From: Eukaryota sp. TZLM1-RC
Taxonomy: Eukaryota; Metamonada: BaSk clade
Assembly: GCA_040285825.1 (NCBI GenBank)
Contig: JAUPSS010000004.1
Span: 4,347,658-4,411,657 of the forward strand
Length of the DNA: 64,000 bases
Direction of reading: 5' to 3'
Of this stretch, positions 11,048 through 21,377 are shown piece after piece (positions within the stretch are counted from its first letter, which is position 1; the number at the start of each line of letters is the position of its first letter). The position numbers and the translations under genes are program-made. Under the pieces are notes generated by a model that was not told the origin of the DNA, searched no databases, and was given only the letters and a program-made list of their open reading frames with translations.

Positions 11048-11500
11048 ATGTGCAACAATTATCAGACACAGATGATTCAAAGTGAAGAATTGTCACAAAG
11101 ATGTTCAAATAATCGCAAACCTTCCCAAAACTATGAACAAATCGGTACAGAGACATTGGGCAAAACCGCTAGAGCAGTCGTGATTTTAAGCAAAATGTTA
11201 GATGCCCAATTACCATTAATGGTGACATTTCAGGAATTGAGAATCATAAATTATTATAAGGAAGCAAAAGTTATCAAACAACAATTACTATGGAAAACCT
11301 CAGTAAATTGTATATTCTGGATTATAAAACAGACATTATTGAAGAGCAAGAAATCTGCTGACTTGAAAAATTGTGCATTGATTTCAACGGTCCTCATCAA
11401 CGGAAAATCGTATGTGCTTTATGAAGAATGTGTTCATCTCGTTACAGGCACGGCTTTCAGTGAATTCACTAGAAGGCAGTTTCATTTCTGCACACAATGA
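11048..11500 (+). CDS. hypothetical protein
   Basis: A 150-codon open frame with an ATG start, polar and lysine-rich, with no signal peptide or clear membrane segment. I recognise no domain. It lies between the lipase and the convergent aminotransferase in AT-rich DNA near mobile-element debris, so it may be a relic or chance frame. The flanks (10780-11047 and 11501-11926) show nothing further. Confidence 0.3.
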   Translation: MCNNYQTQMIQSEELSQRCSNNRKPSQNYEQIGTETLGKTARAVVILSKMLDAQLPLMVTFQELRIINYYKEAKVIKQQLLWKTSVNCIFWIIKQTLLKSKKSADLKNCALISTVLINGKSYVLYEECVHLVTGTAFSEFTRRQFHFCTQ

Positions 11501-11926
11501 AATTGCATAAGTTTATCTAAGGTGAAGGATTGATGGAACAGTCACATTTTAAAATTCAATTAAAAACGTTAACTAATGCTTTTACCTACTCAAAGCTAAA
11601 GGTGTCATTAACGCTTGTCGACGAAACGCAACACACAAAAATTTCTCATCAGTTGGAGATCACATTTACATAAATGGCCTCGAACCACAGAATTGTTTCA
11701 ATGATTGTCTAGCATGAATAATGGAATTAATGATGAAGAACATGTTACAGGGCAATTTATTGAAAATATTTTTGAAATGATCATTTTACTTTCAATATTT
11801 GGTTAATTCGTTTGTTTAAACATTGATTTCTACTGATTTCATGATATTTATTGAAAAATATACAAGAAGAGGTAGAAACTTAGAAAATATTAACGAACAC
11901 AAAAAGCTAAAATAAACTCAAAAAAA

Positions 11927-12784
11927 CTAAGGAATTTCACTCTCCAACTCTAATAATTCTAAAACTTTCCTAGACAGTCTAGTAACCAAGAAACATCCCT
12001 CTGATTCAAACTTCAATTCACCCATGTCCTTGGTTTGTAAAGTTCCAACAGGCAATATTAATCTTGACGTACTGGTGATGAACAAGGCCTCAGCTTCTTC
12101 CAAGACAGGACACTGTTCAACAATGGGTATGCCAAGAAGGCTAGCCGCCTTTATAACCATAGCTCTAATAGTTCCTCCCAAGACCATCCCAATGGGACAA
12201 GTAAACAGTTTAGAATTGGAGAGAGTGAAAACATTTGAGGAAAGACCTTCGTGGAGGAAACATTTACCATTCTTTTCCTCACCGAGCAAAACTTCATGGA
12301 CTTGATTATTAATGTATCGTTCAAGGGTCTTTCGTTCAGCGACCCACGATGTTGTTTTCATTTGAGCATCCTTTCTATTGTAGTATTCCAACCTAGTGGT
12401 TACGTTAGATCTAGGCAGTGGGGGAAGTTCGGTGGTGTGGGAAATAAAGCGCAATTGATGGTCCACTTGGGCGACAATGATGGTTATTCTGAGTTCAGCT
12501 TCGGATGGGATATGTTTTGAGGCATTGTGGAGAGCAGTTCGTATAGTTTCCCTTATAGATGTTCGTAAAATGTGTTCAGATGGTAGAACAGAAGGAGAGA
12601 CAACCGATGATGTTGACTGGATAAGGCGCTCAATATGTAAATCCAGACAAAGTATTTTATTTCTGTTGAAGGTTCGTGCTGTCGAAAATCCACCTATTGG
12701 GAACTCTAACAATAGATGTTTGGCTGTGTATCCAAGATACTGGTGGTCATCAGAGTTGTTAACGAGAACAAGATGATGTGACAT
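11927..12784 (-). CDS. class IV (fold-type IV) PLP aminotransferase-like protein
   Basis: This is a fold-type IV PLP enzyme of the branched-chain aminotransferase / D-amino-acid aminotransferase / aminodeoxychorismate lyase superfamily, 285 aa, complete in one exon. Family features are the N-terminal FPIGGFSTARTF region, HIERL (small-domain Arg), and WVAERKTLERY with the likely PLP-linking Lys. These are followed by EVLLGEEKNG, LHEGLSSNVF (the E-G-x-x-S-N cofactor motif), GMVLGGTIRAMVI, and EEAEALFITSTSRLILPV. The RK(T/P)LE context resembles the eukaryotic D-aminotransferase-like group found in plants and protists rather than classical mitochondrial BCAT. Substrate is undetermined. Confidence 0.85.
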   Translation of the reverse strand: MSHHLVLVNNSDDHQYLGYTAKHLLLEFPIGGFSTARTFNRNKILCLDLHIERLIQSTSSVVSPSVLPSEHILRTSIRETIRTALHNASKHIPSEAELRITIIVAQVDHQLRFISHTTELPPLPRSNVTTRLEYYNRKDAQMKTTSWVAERKTLERYINNQVHEVLLGEEKNGKCFLHEGLSSNVFTLSNSKLFTCPIGMVLGGTIRAMVIKAASLLGIPIVEQCPVLEEAEALFITSTSRLILPVGTLQTKDMGELKFESEGCFLVTRLSRKVLELLELESEIP

Positions 12785-12956
12785 TAAGGTGATGCTTGTA
12801 GAGGGAAAAGTTCATTATTTATTGAACTGAAAAAACAGATTTATCAGCAGTGTTTGAAATATCAAACCATCAGGGTGACACCCAGTTGATGATTCTTGAC
12901 ATATCTTCGATCTTCCTTATTTAACAAATTCTTTCCGACATAATATCTTTATTATA

Positions 12957-13127
12957 CTATTTTATTATACAAACTTTTTTGTTATACAAGTTATAATAAT
13001 GTTCGTCAACACACATAGTCTTTTGCAAGTTTCGGAAAAAGCAAGGGTCGAAAAATTCATCTTCGTCTTCTTGTTCCTCTTCGTCGGTCTCTTCAGCCTC
13101 CATTTTTCCACCCTCTTGCTCTCCCAT
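12957..13127 (-). CDS. small acidic protein with FDPCFFRNL motif
   Basis: About 56 aa from the ATG at 13127, with an acidic run (TDEEEQEDEDEFF) then DPCFFRNLQ. A matching motif (YDPCYFRNL) occurs near 35860-35890 after a similar acidic stretch, so the two are probably relics of the same repeated coding element, perhaps the C-terminus of a DNA-transposon protein. No known family recognised. The 13130-13700 stretch beyond it holds only AT-rich sequence and a weak 65-codon frame. Confidence 0.35.
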   Translation of the reverse strand: MGEQEGGKMEAEETDEEEQEDEDEFFDPCFFRNLQKTMCVDEHYYNLYNKKVCIIK

Positions 13128-13699
13128 TGCAGTAAATAAGTGTCGGTAGTGTGATATCAGTAAAAACAATGAATAAACATAAGAGTGTGGTTATATGGTA
13201 TTATGGTTTTAGATAGAATTGAATTTCGTTTAGTGAAAAAGTTGAAAGTCCACTCTCTATTTCTCTTCACCAAATTTTTCTACACATTAGATCGCGTTTT
13301 CCAAAATTTGAAATTGCTCTGTATGCAAAACAATCTTTCTACAAAATTTCCTCTTCAAGCAATTAAAGAAGTTTTAAATTAAATTTGCTTGCAATTCTGG
13401 TTGATCACACTGGTCTTGACCTCAGTCCGCCAAGAAGGTTCTTGGAAGACAGAACACTATTAGTTCATTTGAGGGAGTAGAACTTTGCATCATTTGTCAA
13501 CTCAACAACATCTATTCCTGCCGTACTAAATTCATTACAGGAAGACATCATTTCATTTGGGTTCAAATTTTGCAATTTGAACTTTTCAACATTGCTTCAG
13601 TTTTTGAATCAATATTCCTTGTCACAAAAGTTTAATAAATTATTAATTATTTAGAAGCAGAATCACTGAACAACCAAATCAGCAAGGCTAACAACTGCT

Positions 13700-14417
13700 T
13701 GAAATTTTTCTTCTTCTTTGTGCCGTTCGAATTCTTTTCAAAATAATTCATCTTGTTTGATAACTCAAGTTCCTCGCCGTTTTGGACTATTGCGCTCAGT
13801 TATTCAATTTTTGACAGTCATGGGAATTAGACTTAATCTACCTCCTTTTCAATGCTTATCAATTATGAAATGTAAACGTGGTGCTTATGCTTTTTTTGAT
13901 CACATTAGTTCCTGCTGTAAATTGACTCAAAAAAGATCAATTATCCACAATGCTGTTCGTGATTGTATTTATGATCTGCTAAACTGTACTCATGATGCAG
14001 TTCGTTTAGGACCTCTTTTTGATGAATTAAACTTCCGTTTGAGCCAAAAACCAGGTGATATTCAATGTGCATAATATGATGGAACTGAACTAATTATCGA
14101 TTGTACTTCTGCACCTCCGTGGATAAGAAGTTCCAATTCTGACATTTACTCAAAATTGCAGAGCTTTCCAAGAAATTAAAATACGAAGCCCTTCTTCGTC
14201 TCAATAGAGCAAGAGGCCGACACATCAAAAAGAGTTTTTGTTCATTGATTCTATTCATTCTGTAAATGAATTATACCATTTTAACATGACAAATAGCAAT
14301 AATCTTGCACTCTTAATTGGACAAACTGTCTTCGCTTCTAGTATCATTATCCATGCTATACCAAAAATAACAGATACTTTTATAAACTCATTAATAAATA
14401 ATTCTCACAATATTTAA
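13700..14417 (+). pseudogene. LINE C-terminal fragment, third lineage
   Basis: This is a degenerate piece of a non-LTR retrotransposon C-terminus. It contains VPRRFGLL, a Cys-rich finger-like stretch (CCKLTQKRSIIHNAVRD), then GDIQCA and IIDCTSA separated by a stop. This order mirrors the finger, 'HDAVRD' and 'RGDV...VDFVSC' arrangement in the better-preserved LINE copies at 40447-41348 and 52597-53097. Stops and frameshifts break it throughout, and sequence divergence marks it as another lineage. Confidence 0.6.
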
Positions 14418-14609
14418 TTCTGAATGGTCGAATTTGATGTAATGAAGGTAATGTAAGTAATGCAAAGCAACGATATTGATTTATTGAAGGAACAACATTT
14501 GGCTTCTGATAATAACCGTCAAGGTGAGCTCATCAAATTAATTAGGTATCAATGTAGAAATCCTGTACCAAATTCGCAATAGTCGTAAGAAAGACACTAG
14601 TTTACTACA

Positions 14610-14867
14610 ATGTCCCGTCGTTCATTCAACGAAGCTAACCCTCCTTTGAGATTCTTTGAACCAGGAGAAGAATTGCCATTCGGTCTAGGTAAAGCTAATT
14701 CTCATTGTTTAGTTGATCTAGAGAAACACCAAATCACCAAAGAGAACCTTTCGGAGGAAGAGCAAAAGGATTGGAAATACAAAGAGTCACAATACGCATT
14801 CTCAATTGCACATGGACGTATCTCTCCAGAAGTGGGCAAACATCTCTCGAAGCATGGTATGATGTAG
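14610..14867 (+). CDS. small hypothetical protein
   Basis: 85 aa with an ATG start, no signal peptide and no membrane segment. It is Glu/Lys-rich in the middle (ENLSEEEQKDWKYKES) and ends SKHGMM. I recognise no family. It is isolated between LINE debris and a 600-bp stretch (14868-15465) in which I see nothing coding. Codon use looks gene-like but its reality is uncertain. Confidence 0.4.
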   Translation: MSRRSFNEANPPLRFFEPGEELPFGLGKANSHCLVDLEKHQITKENLSEEEQKDWKYKESQYAFSIAHGRISPEVGKHLSKHGMM

Positions 14868-15465
14868 AAACTATAAATTGGACAAATAAAAACAGGATTC
14901 CAAATAATAAGTGGTAATTGTAACAATAATGATAAGAAGAGTAAAGACCAAATACGATGATGGTAATCATCGTTATCATACGACCGAATTCGTATGACCA
15001 AATACGTATAACCTTTGCAGAACTTTGCATAAAACAGAAGATAATTGACTTTAACACAAAACCAGTATCAAAAACCAACTTGCTAATACTTGGAAGAAAA
15101 TAACGGCAGAATTTGTGATAGATTCCAGATAGACGTACCTTTAATAAGCTGTTTAAACAAGTTTAGTTCCAAGAAACCAAGTAGTGAAATAAACATCTTT
15201 GCGTAAAATAACTACAATACCATGACGTGAAATTGGAAGAAAATATCAACATGGAAACAAACAAAGGTGTACAATGGAAGGCGTATCATGAAGGGACTCG
15301 AAAAATGAATAAGTCTTACTTTCAATGTCCTAGATGAGATGAAAGCATGTCTAGAGACACCTCCGCTTTATGAAATCAGTTAGACACGGGCTATGTCTGA
15401 ACACTTCACTGAAAACTAGACCATGCATTTGGAAGAGGGAGTAAAGACATTTTCCCTGCCTTTTA

Positions 15466-15996
15466 ATGGATATTGCTCTCCTTCTCATAATTCTATGCCA
15501 CGTAACTTATGGGCTGAGAGTACGTAATGACGTGGATGTGATCATCTTGCATTCAGGCAGAACATTAGAATCTCCATCTGAAGATCATCCAATGTTCATT
15601 CACTCAAACAGCGTTGGTTCATCCCACCCATTGTTACTGCGTCCTCGCATATACCCTTCAGTCATCATAAATCAAGGCTCAAAGCTTCCCGTAACTATGG
15701 TTTTGGACAAAGAAGATAATGTACACGGTCATGAGGATGATTTTGCAAACAAAAACGACACTATATTTGAATGTTTATTCGAATCAACGCTACAAAATGC
15801 TCATTGGATAATCATATCAACATCAGCGACTTTGTTGTTAATCAAATTAATCAATTCAATGAGAAAAATAACAACAACTTTTCTTTCAAAAAATACAAAA
15901 AATGACGAACTGAGTCCATATCATAATGAAATCGCAAATGTGATTGAACGATTAATTGAAGAAAAGAATCAAATAGAAATAATTTGCGAATGCTAA
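15466..15996 (+). CDS. single-pass membrane protein, unknown
   Basis: 176 aa. An N-terminal signal peptide (MDIALLLIILCHVTYG) is followed by about 95 luminal residues. A membrane segment at about 112-130 (IIISTSATLLLIKLI) leads to a short charged cytoplasmic tail ending near IEIICEC. The layout is that of a small type I membrane protein. No domain recognised. It is convergent with the NT-C2/DIL gene, with only 11 bp between the stop codons. Confidence 0.6.
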   Translation: MDIALLLIILCHVTYGLRVRNDVDVIILHSGRTLESPSEDHPMFIHSNSVGSSHPLLLRPRIYPSVIINQGSKLPVTMVLDKEDNVHGHEDDFANKNDTIFECLFESTLQNAHWIIISTSATLLLIKLINSMRKITTTFLSKNTKNDELSPYHNEIANVIERLIEEKNQIEIICEC

Positions 15997-16007
15997 TAAA
16001 ATTTAAC

Positions 16008-18398
16008 TTAAAAGTGTGAGTCTAATTCATACCAATCAAAATTGATTGGAAACGTCACCATATCATTTTCTTTAACTAAAATAGTGTTTTCTAAATTAAT
16101 TTCTAAATCTAATTCATCAAAAGTAGAATAACTTTGTGGAATTAAGGAATTGATAAACCGTTGAACATTCTTGACTTTTCTTGCATATTCTCGACCCTGA
16201 TCCTTATTAGGGACAAAAATAGACAATAAAGTATCAATTTGTAATAAATTTAGAGATGGACAAATACCTAATCGTTCTTCAGAATCAAGCAAAAGCTCAA
16301 CATCAACCATTAAAATACAACAAACCTCATCAATTAGACACAATACTTGGGCGTAAATTTCCTTCAAGCAACTGCTTTGGAGCATAAAGGAGCGAACCAT
16401 ATTCACTATGAACTTTAACTGGAAAGCAGTATCAGTGGTGGCAAAACCTGGTTCATTAATTATAATATTAAATATTCTACCATCTAGATTAGCCAAAACT
16501 TTCTTAAATAAAAATTGGATGAGGGAAACCGAAAGACCAAAAGAGTTACATAGGTGCAGTAACCTTTTAACAAAGTCTTCCAAATCAGCCAGGATAGGTG
16601 TTCTAGGTTTGGCAGAAGCTCCTCTGGGAAGAGGGGTAGGGGGTGAAGGTTTACGAGAAACGCAATGCGAATTAATTGATTGAATGAGGTCTTTTGTTAC
16701 AATTTTAGATAATACTGAGCTCGACCAACGTAAAACTTCTCTTAAACATTTGTAACCCAAACCAAAATTTAAGTGGGAAAACAAAGACAATGCACTTTTT
16801 AAGGAGAGAATTCCACCGTCAGAGTCTCTAGTCCATGCCTTACATGAAGCACAGTGAGAATGACAGAGGTCATCAGTCTTATTTTGGCTTAATTCACTAA
16901 TAAAAGTACATCTCAAGTCTTTGAGTTTCAACGTAAGCTCATAACTTCCTTGACTGGTCTCCGAGAGTCCAGACAATAATTGACCCAAGTCAAGATCATT
17001 CTGACCTTCCTCAACATTTTGATCCTCTGCTAATCTTTTGCACACACTACCAACAAAAGAAGCTGCTCTGATCCAATAAACCAAACCCTCCACTTCAGAT
17101 CCATAGATCAACCCAAAAGAAAGAGATTGTCTCTTTTTTAAGGAAGGGGTGGGAACGGATGACGTAAACTGTGACAGAAGGGAAACCATTCTGACAAGTG
17201 ATTCAATTGATTTGATTAGCAGTTTGTTTGAGGGATCTTCACAATTAATGTTGGTTGATGAATTAGAAAAAATGTTCCAAGAAATAAATGATTTAAGCAT
17301 AATAACTGCTGAAACTGGTTGATTGTCAATCATTTCGAAATCAGATGACGTGATAAGGTCCAAAAGTCTTCTGATTTCTTCTGACCGCTCTAAGTGCTGA
17401 ATCATTTGTTGCGCTGACTCCAATTCATTACTTTTTTCTTCAAACTTTTGCTTTAAATCACCATCAGAATCACCAGGAATAGTCAGAGAAGTTTCAGGTG
17501 GAGAGTCAAGAGGAATCTCATTGACCTTTGGATTGGTGATGCCTGGTGACGTGGCAATCCTGCTGACATCCAAAGGAGAGTCTAATGCCCCTTGTTTGGG
17601 TGTACTAGGTTCGACTACTCCCCAATTCGAAGGAGAAGTAATCAAGAGGGAGGTTTGGTGGCGATGTCTGGTTCTAGACCTCCTAGCCGAGGGCTTTGGT
17701 CTGGGGCTCTTTGGTATTTGAGCTTGGGGTTGAGGTGGGGGGATTGAGGACTCACTGGTGATCGCAATGTTTAAAGGTTTAGCGGGTTTGGGTTGGTCTG
17801 ATTGGTCTTTTTGGTCGTTCTCACATTTCCTCTTTTCCTCATATTTAGGTTCTTCTTGATCCTCTTGGTGGTGATCAGGCTCATTTGCTTCAGAGGTGAA
17901 AGCATCTGTAATCTCAGAACCTTCATCTACTGTCTCACCCACTGTCAACGAGGTATCAAGGGCTGACGTGTCATCAACAGGAGAAGAAGAAGAAAGAGAA
18001 GGAGGAGTGATAGTCAGCTTAATGGAAGAACCTGGACAGCGGCATTTGGTAAGGGGAAATGAAGAAGTTCTTTTGGTAGTGTTGACAAAGTCAGCCAAGT
18101 TGAGGGTGACTAAACCAATGGCTTTGGATCCCCTACCTCCTAGATCTTCATATAGAGATATTTCTAGTATTTTCTTTCTATATTTGAGAGGTTGACTGTG
18201 ACGTTGGGGGATAAGAGTACATTTAAAGCAAAGATTTTCATTGAATGTGCAGCAACCGTCTTGTAGAAGAGACCGCCGAGACTGGCCCGATAATTTGCTT
18301 CCACGTTTCCACTGGATATAAAGTAGACGTGAAGAGAGAGGAATGTTATGTGCAGACTCTATTGTCACCGAGTATTCCGCAACAGTACGTGAAGACAT
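16008..18398 (-). CDS. NT-C2 domain plus DIL (dilute-like) domain protein
   Basis: 796 aa, single exon, ATG at 18398. The N-terminal ~145 residues match the NT-C2 module of EEIG1/EHBP1-type proteins (EYSVTIESAHNIPL, GCCTFNENLCFKCTL, LEISLYEDLGGRGSKAIGLVTLNLADF). A long Pro/Ser/Glu-rich disordered linker follows (about 150-320) and includes a basic patch (ARRSRTRHRHQ). The C-terminal ~450 residues are helical and resemble a DIL domain, the cargo-binding fold of class V myosins, ending with the typical L-x-x-x-Q-x-x-x-L-L block (LNLLQIDTLLSIF). The likely role is membrane or cytoskeleton-associated trafficking; partners are unknown. NT-C2 call is firm, DIL call moderate. Confidence 0.75.
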   Translation of the reverse strand: MSSRTVAEYSVTIESAHNIPLSSRLLYIQWKRGSKLSGQSRRSLLQDGCCTFNENLCFKCTLIPQRHSQPLKYRKKILEISLYEDLGGRGSKAIGLVTLNLADFVNTTKRTSSFPLTKCRCPGSSIKLTITPPSLSSSSPVDDTSALDTSLTVGETVDEGSEITDAFTSEANEPDHHQEDQEEPKYEEKRKCENDQKDQSDQPKPAKPLNIAITSESSIPPPQPQAQIPKSPRPKPSARRSRTRHRHQTSLLITSPSNWGVVEPSTPKQGALDSPLDVSRIATSPGITNPKVNEIPLDSPPETSLTIPGDSDGDLKQKFEEKSNELESAQQMIQHLERSEEIRRLLDLITSSDFEMIDNQPVSAVIMLKSFISWNIFSNSSTNINCEDPSNKLLIKSIESLVRMVSLLSQFTSSVPTPSLKKRQSLSFGLIYGSEVEGLVYWIRAASFVGSVCKRLAEDQNVEEGQNDLDLGQLLSGLSETSQGSYELTLKLKDLRCTFISELSQNKTDDLCHSHCASCKAWTRDSDGGILSLKSALSLFSHLNFGLGYKCLREVLRWSSSVLSKIVTKDLIQSINSHCVSRKPSPPTPLPRGASAKPRTPILADLEDFVKRLLHLCNSFGLSVSLIQFLFKKVLANLDGRIFNIIINEPGFATTDTAFQLKFIVNMVRSFMLQSSCLKEIYAQVLCLIDEVCCILMVDVELLLDSEERLGICPSLNLLQIDTLLSIFVPNKDQGREYARKVKNVQRFINSLIPQSYSTFDELDLEINLENTILVKENDMVTFPINFDWYELDSHF

Positions 18399-18424
18399 CG
18401 GTTAATAGCACACTGTTGTCAAAT

Positions 18425-18445
18425 AGTAGTAGTAGTAGTAGTAGT
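18425..18445 (+). repeat. (AGT)7 microsatellite
   Basis: Seven AGT units just upstream of the NT-C2/DIL start, possibly in its 5' leader. Confidence 0.9.
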
Positions 18446-18514
18446 AATCTGTTGAGTCCACTGGAGAAGATTCAACAACAATCAATCAAGTTGGACTTTT
18501 TCCAACAGCATACA

Positions 18515-18800
18515 AAACACAATTTGTATCCATTTGTATTTTCTTTATTTGGTTCACTTGCTCCAACTGCTTTTCGTATATTGACAGATTTTGAAATGAT
18601 TGTGAAGAAAAGAACCAATCGAAATTTTAACAGATTGTGTTGGCAAAATAGAATTGTGTTTACTACTTTTAAGGGGATGTTGAAGATGACTTCTGATGCT
18701 TTGCTTTCTCTTAGATCTCACTATGAGAGAGTTGAATCTAGTTTTTTTATTTTGGGAGAGATGGATTATTTAAATGTTGATTTTTCAGTTGTTTAATAAA
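18515..18800 (+). pseudogene. LINE lineage-B 3' fragment
   Basis: The open frame PFVFSLFG...FWQNRIVF-like (here CWQNRIVFTTFKGM)...GEMDYLNVDFS matches the C-terminal tail of the LINE at 53085-53335 and the fragment at 60640-60835. The frame is intact here to the TAA, followed by AATAAA, so only the 3' end of an element is present. It lies about 120 bp from the NT-C2/DIL start codon. Confidence 0.7.
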
Positions 18801-19200
18801 TAAATATTTGTGAACAAAGTTGGACTTCACAAAAGAAATAAACACCGTTGACTTTGATCCCATAGACATACACAGTTCCTGGCAGTGGAGAATCCATGTG
18901 TAAGGACAGTTAAAGTTGTGGTTTCCTGTAAGATCTTGAAGCAAATACCTCACAATTCTTTATATTTTTGCGAATACAAATGCCATGTGATCCAAAGTGT
19001 TCTGTACGGATGATCCCAAGACAAATGACACATGGATTTCCGCAGTGGATAAAGTTAAATGTTTGGTTCTCAACAAAACTTGTATTTTGAAAACAGTATT
19101 GAGAAATAGGAATAAAATGCCCATCTATAATAGGTAGTATTGTATTTGTCAGATGCAGTCACTAAATACACAAATACTATAATAACTAGAATAAGATTCA
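18801..19200 (-). other. unresolved Cys/His-rich open stretches
   Basis: On the minus strand an open stretch from about 19160 to 18910 encodes a Cys/His-rich segment (FIHCGNPCVICLG, HFGSHGICI). Nearby frames are also protein-like (a hydrophobic signal-like LVIIVFVYLVTAS and a GTVYVYGIKVNGVYFF segment at about 18820-18890). They could be exons of one small secreted or zinc-binding protein separated by tiny introns, but I could not find a consistent splice solution. Confidence 0.3.
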
Positions 19201-19203
19201 AAC

Positions 19204-20307
19204 TTAGTTCTTTTGTTTTAACCTTTGAATCATCTCAGGAGTTAACTTAACCTTTCGTTTAGCTACTGATGCATCTTTTACTTGTTTCTTCTGCAAATAT
19301 TGGTCATACAGCAAACAAAGATTTTCAGCATCAATACTCTGAATAAACTCATCAAAAACATCAGTTTCTGTAATGACTCTAGTCATCTGTGGGTATAACA
19401 CCTCTCGTTTAAACACTTCTCTTTCTTTACAATTAATAAAATCATCAGGAAAAACATCAGGAAAACTGTCTGCATAGTATTCATAATCTACTTTATCCAT
19501 CAACAATCCTTGACCCGGTGCTTTTGGGGTAGGAAGGGCCACCTCAGCTGATAGAGCGGCAGTAATGTAGCCCTCTGGTATGAGGTTCTTAAATACTGCA
19601 ATAACAGTCCCAACCATTTTTCTTATTTGGTGTAGTAAAAAACTTCTACCATGTAGATAAACCAAGACAAATGCTTCTGAATTATCAAGAAAGTCAACAG
19701 AAATCTCTAGAATATCACGTTTGCACTTTGGATCAGTCGGTGATAATTGAGCTGTATAATTGAAAAAATTATTGTTATTACCAACGAAATGCTGAAACAA
19801 ACCATTCAACTTTTCCAAGTGGTCCTTATCTAATGTCCAATCTTCAGTAGCAGTACTAGGTTTAAGAACACTTGTTGGGATAAGGTACTCGTAATGTCTA
19901 GCAGTGCCACTCCTTCGAGCATCAAAAGAGGGGGTGACTCTAATGGTCTTGATAACTTGAATGTCATTGGGTAAATGTTGATTCAACTTGGTGGTGAAAA
20001 CACTTGGGTCTTCCTGTTCAGGGAACATGCCAGCTAGAACATTGCCAGCAGCAGAGACTCCTTTGTCTGTCCTTCCAGCTCTGCTCCACCGTGACTCGGG
20101 AAGACTAGGTTTAGTGGGGTGATAAAGGGAAGAGTCAAGGAAGGCTTGATGAATCTTGCTTTCAATTGTTTCAACATCGGGTTGTATTTGAAGTCCACAA
20201 TAGTTTGCGCCTACATAGCTAATCAGAAATGCGTACTTCCTGCTTTTTAATGGCTGGTTATCAGTATCATCAACGTGAGCTTGCTTTAAAGGAGGTTCAG
20301 AAGACAT
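19204..20307 (-). CDS. tRNA pseudouridine synthase, TruA/PUS1 family
   Basis: This is a TruA-family pseudouridine synthase, 367 aa from the ATG at 20307 (MSSEPPLKQ); an upstream in-frame extension lacks similarity. It isomerises uridine to pseudouridine, mostly in tRNA. Key evidence is the catalytic-Asp motif RAGRTDKGVSA, the N-terminal ISYVGANYCGLQIQ, FDARRSGTARHYEYLIP, and FLLHQIRKMVG. These occur in the order and spacing of eukaryotic PUS1/PUS2. The C-terminal tail is Lys-rich (KQVKDASVAKRKVKLT), fitting nuclear or RNA-binding localisation. No introns. Whether it is PUS1 or PUS3 type is not certain; length and motifs favour PUS1. Confidence 0.93.
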   Translation of the reverse strand: MSSEPPLKQAHVDDTDNQPLKSRKYAFLISYVGANYCGLQIQPDVETIESKIHQAFLDSSLYHPTKPSLPESRWSRAGRTDKGVSAAGNVLAGMFPEQEDPSVFTTKLNQHLPNDIQVIKTIRVTPSFDARRSGTARHYEYLIPTSVLKPSTATEDWTLDKDHLEKLNGLFQHFVGNNNNFFNYTAQLSPTDPKCKRDILEISVDFLDNSEAFVLVYLHGRSFLLHQIRKMVGTVIAVFKNLIPEGYITAALSAEVALPTPKAPGQGLLMDKVDYEYYADSFPDVFPDDFINCKEREVFKREVLYPQMTRVITETDVFDEFIQSIDAENLCLLYDQYLQKKQVKDASVAKRKVKLTPEMIQRLKQKN

Positions 20308-20538
20308 CAGCTTAAAGCACACTAATGTCAAATAGTGGTATGTAGCAACCCTGATAAGATTGTAGCGGATGTAGATGAAATGAATCACATTAATTTATCA
20401 AAACTTCATGCTTCCATTTTTCTGTGGTTAATAACCCACACCACACCAAACATGTGTGTAAACGCCTCAAAAACACTTGTTGAAAAAATAAATAAAAATA
20501 AAAAAATAATAGTCCTTCAGTTATAGAGCAAGATGTTT

Positions 20539-20763
20539 TCAACAATATTGATGCAGAAAAACATTCGAAATTGTCCTTTTTAAAGATTTGTTACTCAGGT
20601 AAAGAGAATTGTTGGTTGCGTTTGCTACATCTTCAAACCATTTACAAATTGAGCCTGTGATAGTGGTTGTATCAACTCGACATCTTTCTAAGTCAGCTTT
20701 TATAGGTAACAACATAGCAAAGATTTTGTTTTGATCTTGTACAATCGTCATATAATACAACAT
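20539..20763 (-). CDS. small hypothetical protein
   Basis: 74 aa with an ATG start, mainly helical, with Asp/Glu-spaced hydrophobics (ADLERCRVDTTTITGSICKWFEDV). It contains no membrane segment. Unrecognised; it may be a small coiled-coil subunit or chance. It lies upstream of the PUS gene on the same strand. Confidence 0.35.
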   Translation of the reverse strand: MLYYMTIVQDQNKIFAMLLPIKADLERCRVDTTTITGSICKWFEDVANATNNSLYLSNKSLKRTISNVFLHQYC

Positions 20764-20916
20764 GATTTCGTTGATTTCCTATTCTATACGAGGAAGATTA
20801 TCAGTTGAAGCAGGAATTTTTTGTATTATTTGCAACAATTAATTTAAGAAAACACAAAGGAGATATTTGATGTCTTTTTTTGTGGTGCTCAGAGATCAGG
20901 ATTTTATAGGAATAAT

Positions 20917-21138
20917 TTGAATTTAGTACGATTAGTTAAATTATTATTTATTGTTATAATTATAATTATTATAATGTTAAATTTTATACAGTGTTGTAGT
21001 TCCAATGAAATTGTATCCATCATTGGTCCTCCTTATTGTGTTGAATACAATTGCAGCTGGAGCTTCGAATTTGCGCTGTATTTTTTAGGAATATTTTTGT
21101 TTTTAAGTAAAAGACGTAATTTCAGTTGTTCATATTAA
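20917..21138 (+). other. short hydrophobic open frame
   Basis: About 73 codons without an ATG at the start of the open frame. Two hydrophobic segments flank a Cys-containing loop. The first is a low-complexity run of Ile from an AT-rich tract, so this may be chance. Not supported as a gene. Confidence 0.2.
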
Positions 21139-21181
21139 TATAGATTTAGTGAACTTGCACACGTGACAAAATAAACTCATA
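21139..21181 (-). repeat. LINE lineage-A 3' tail remnant
   Basis: The sequence tttagtgaacttgcacacg...caaaataaactcataac matches the 3' tails of LINE-A copies at 29290, 40450 and 47840. It abuts the left edge of the duplicated segment. Confidence 0.55.
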
Positions 21182-21206
21182 ACAAAAGATAGAGTCCTCA
21201 CCAGCG

Positions 21207-21377
21207 ATGGAAAAGAGATCCATGCTTGAGTTGTCCATTGACAAGACCAATCAACCAGTAGGGGCTAGATCAGTTGAAGCCAGAGAGTCTAGCGTAGAAT
21301 TCCCCGAGAAAGAGGTGTTGGCCTGTGGGGGTATTGTTCATTATCTCAATGAATTTGAAGCTGGAATTGGCATCTAA
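21207..21377 (+). pseudogene. duplicated C-terminus of the 33712 gene
   Basis: 57 codons equal to the last part of the gene at 33712-34611. An in-frame 3-nt deletion (PVGMAR becomes PVGAR) keeps the frame and the stop. It has no upstream gene body, so it is a truncated copy. Confidence 0.85.

Noticed and set aside
14702-15078. Minus-strand frames opposite the 85-aa gene
   Set aside because: Tyr/Ile/Leu-rich translations of AT-rich DNA, overlapping each other in two frames; no coding character.
20917-21138. Small membrane protein
   Set aside because: No ATG at the start and a poly-Ile run from TA-rich repeats; kept only as a low-confidence note.
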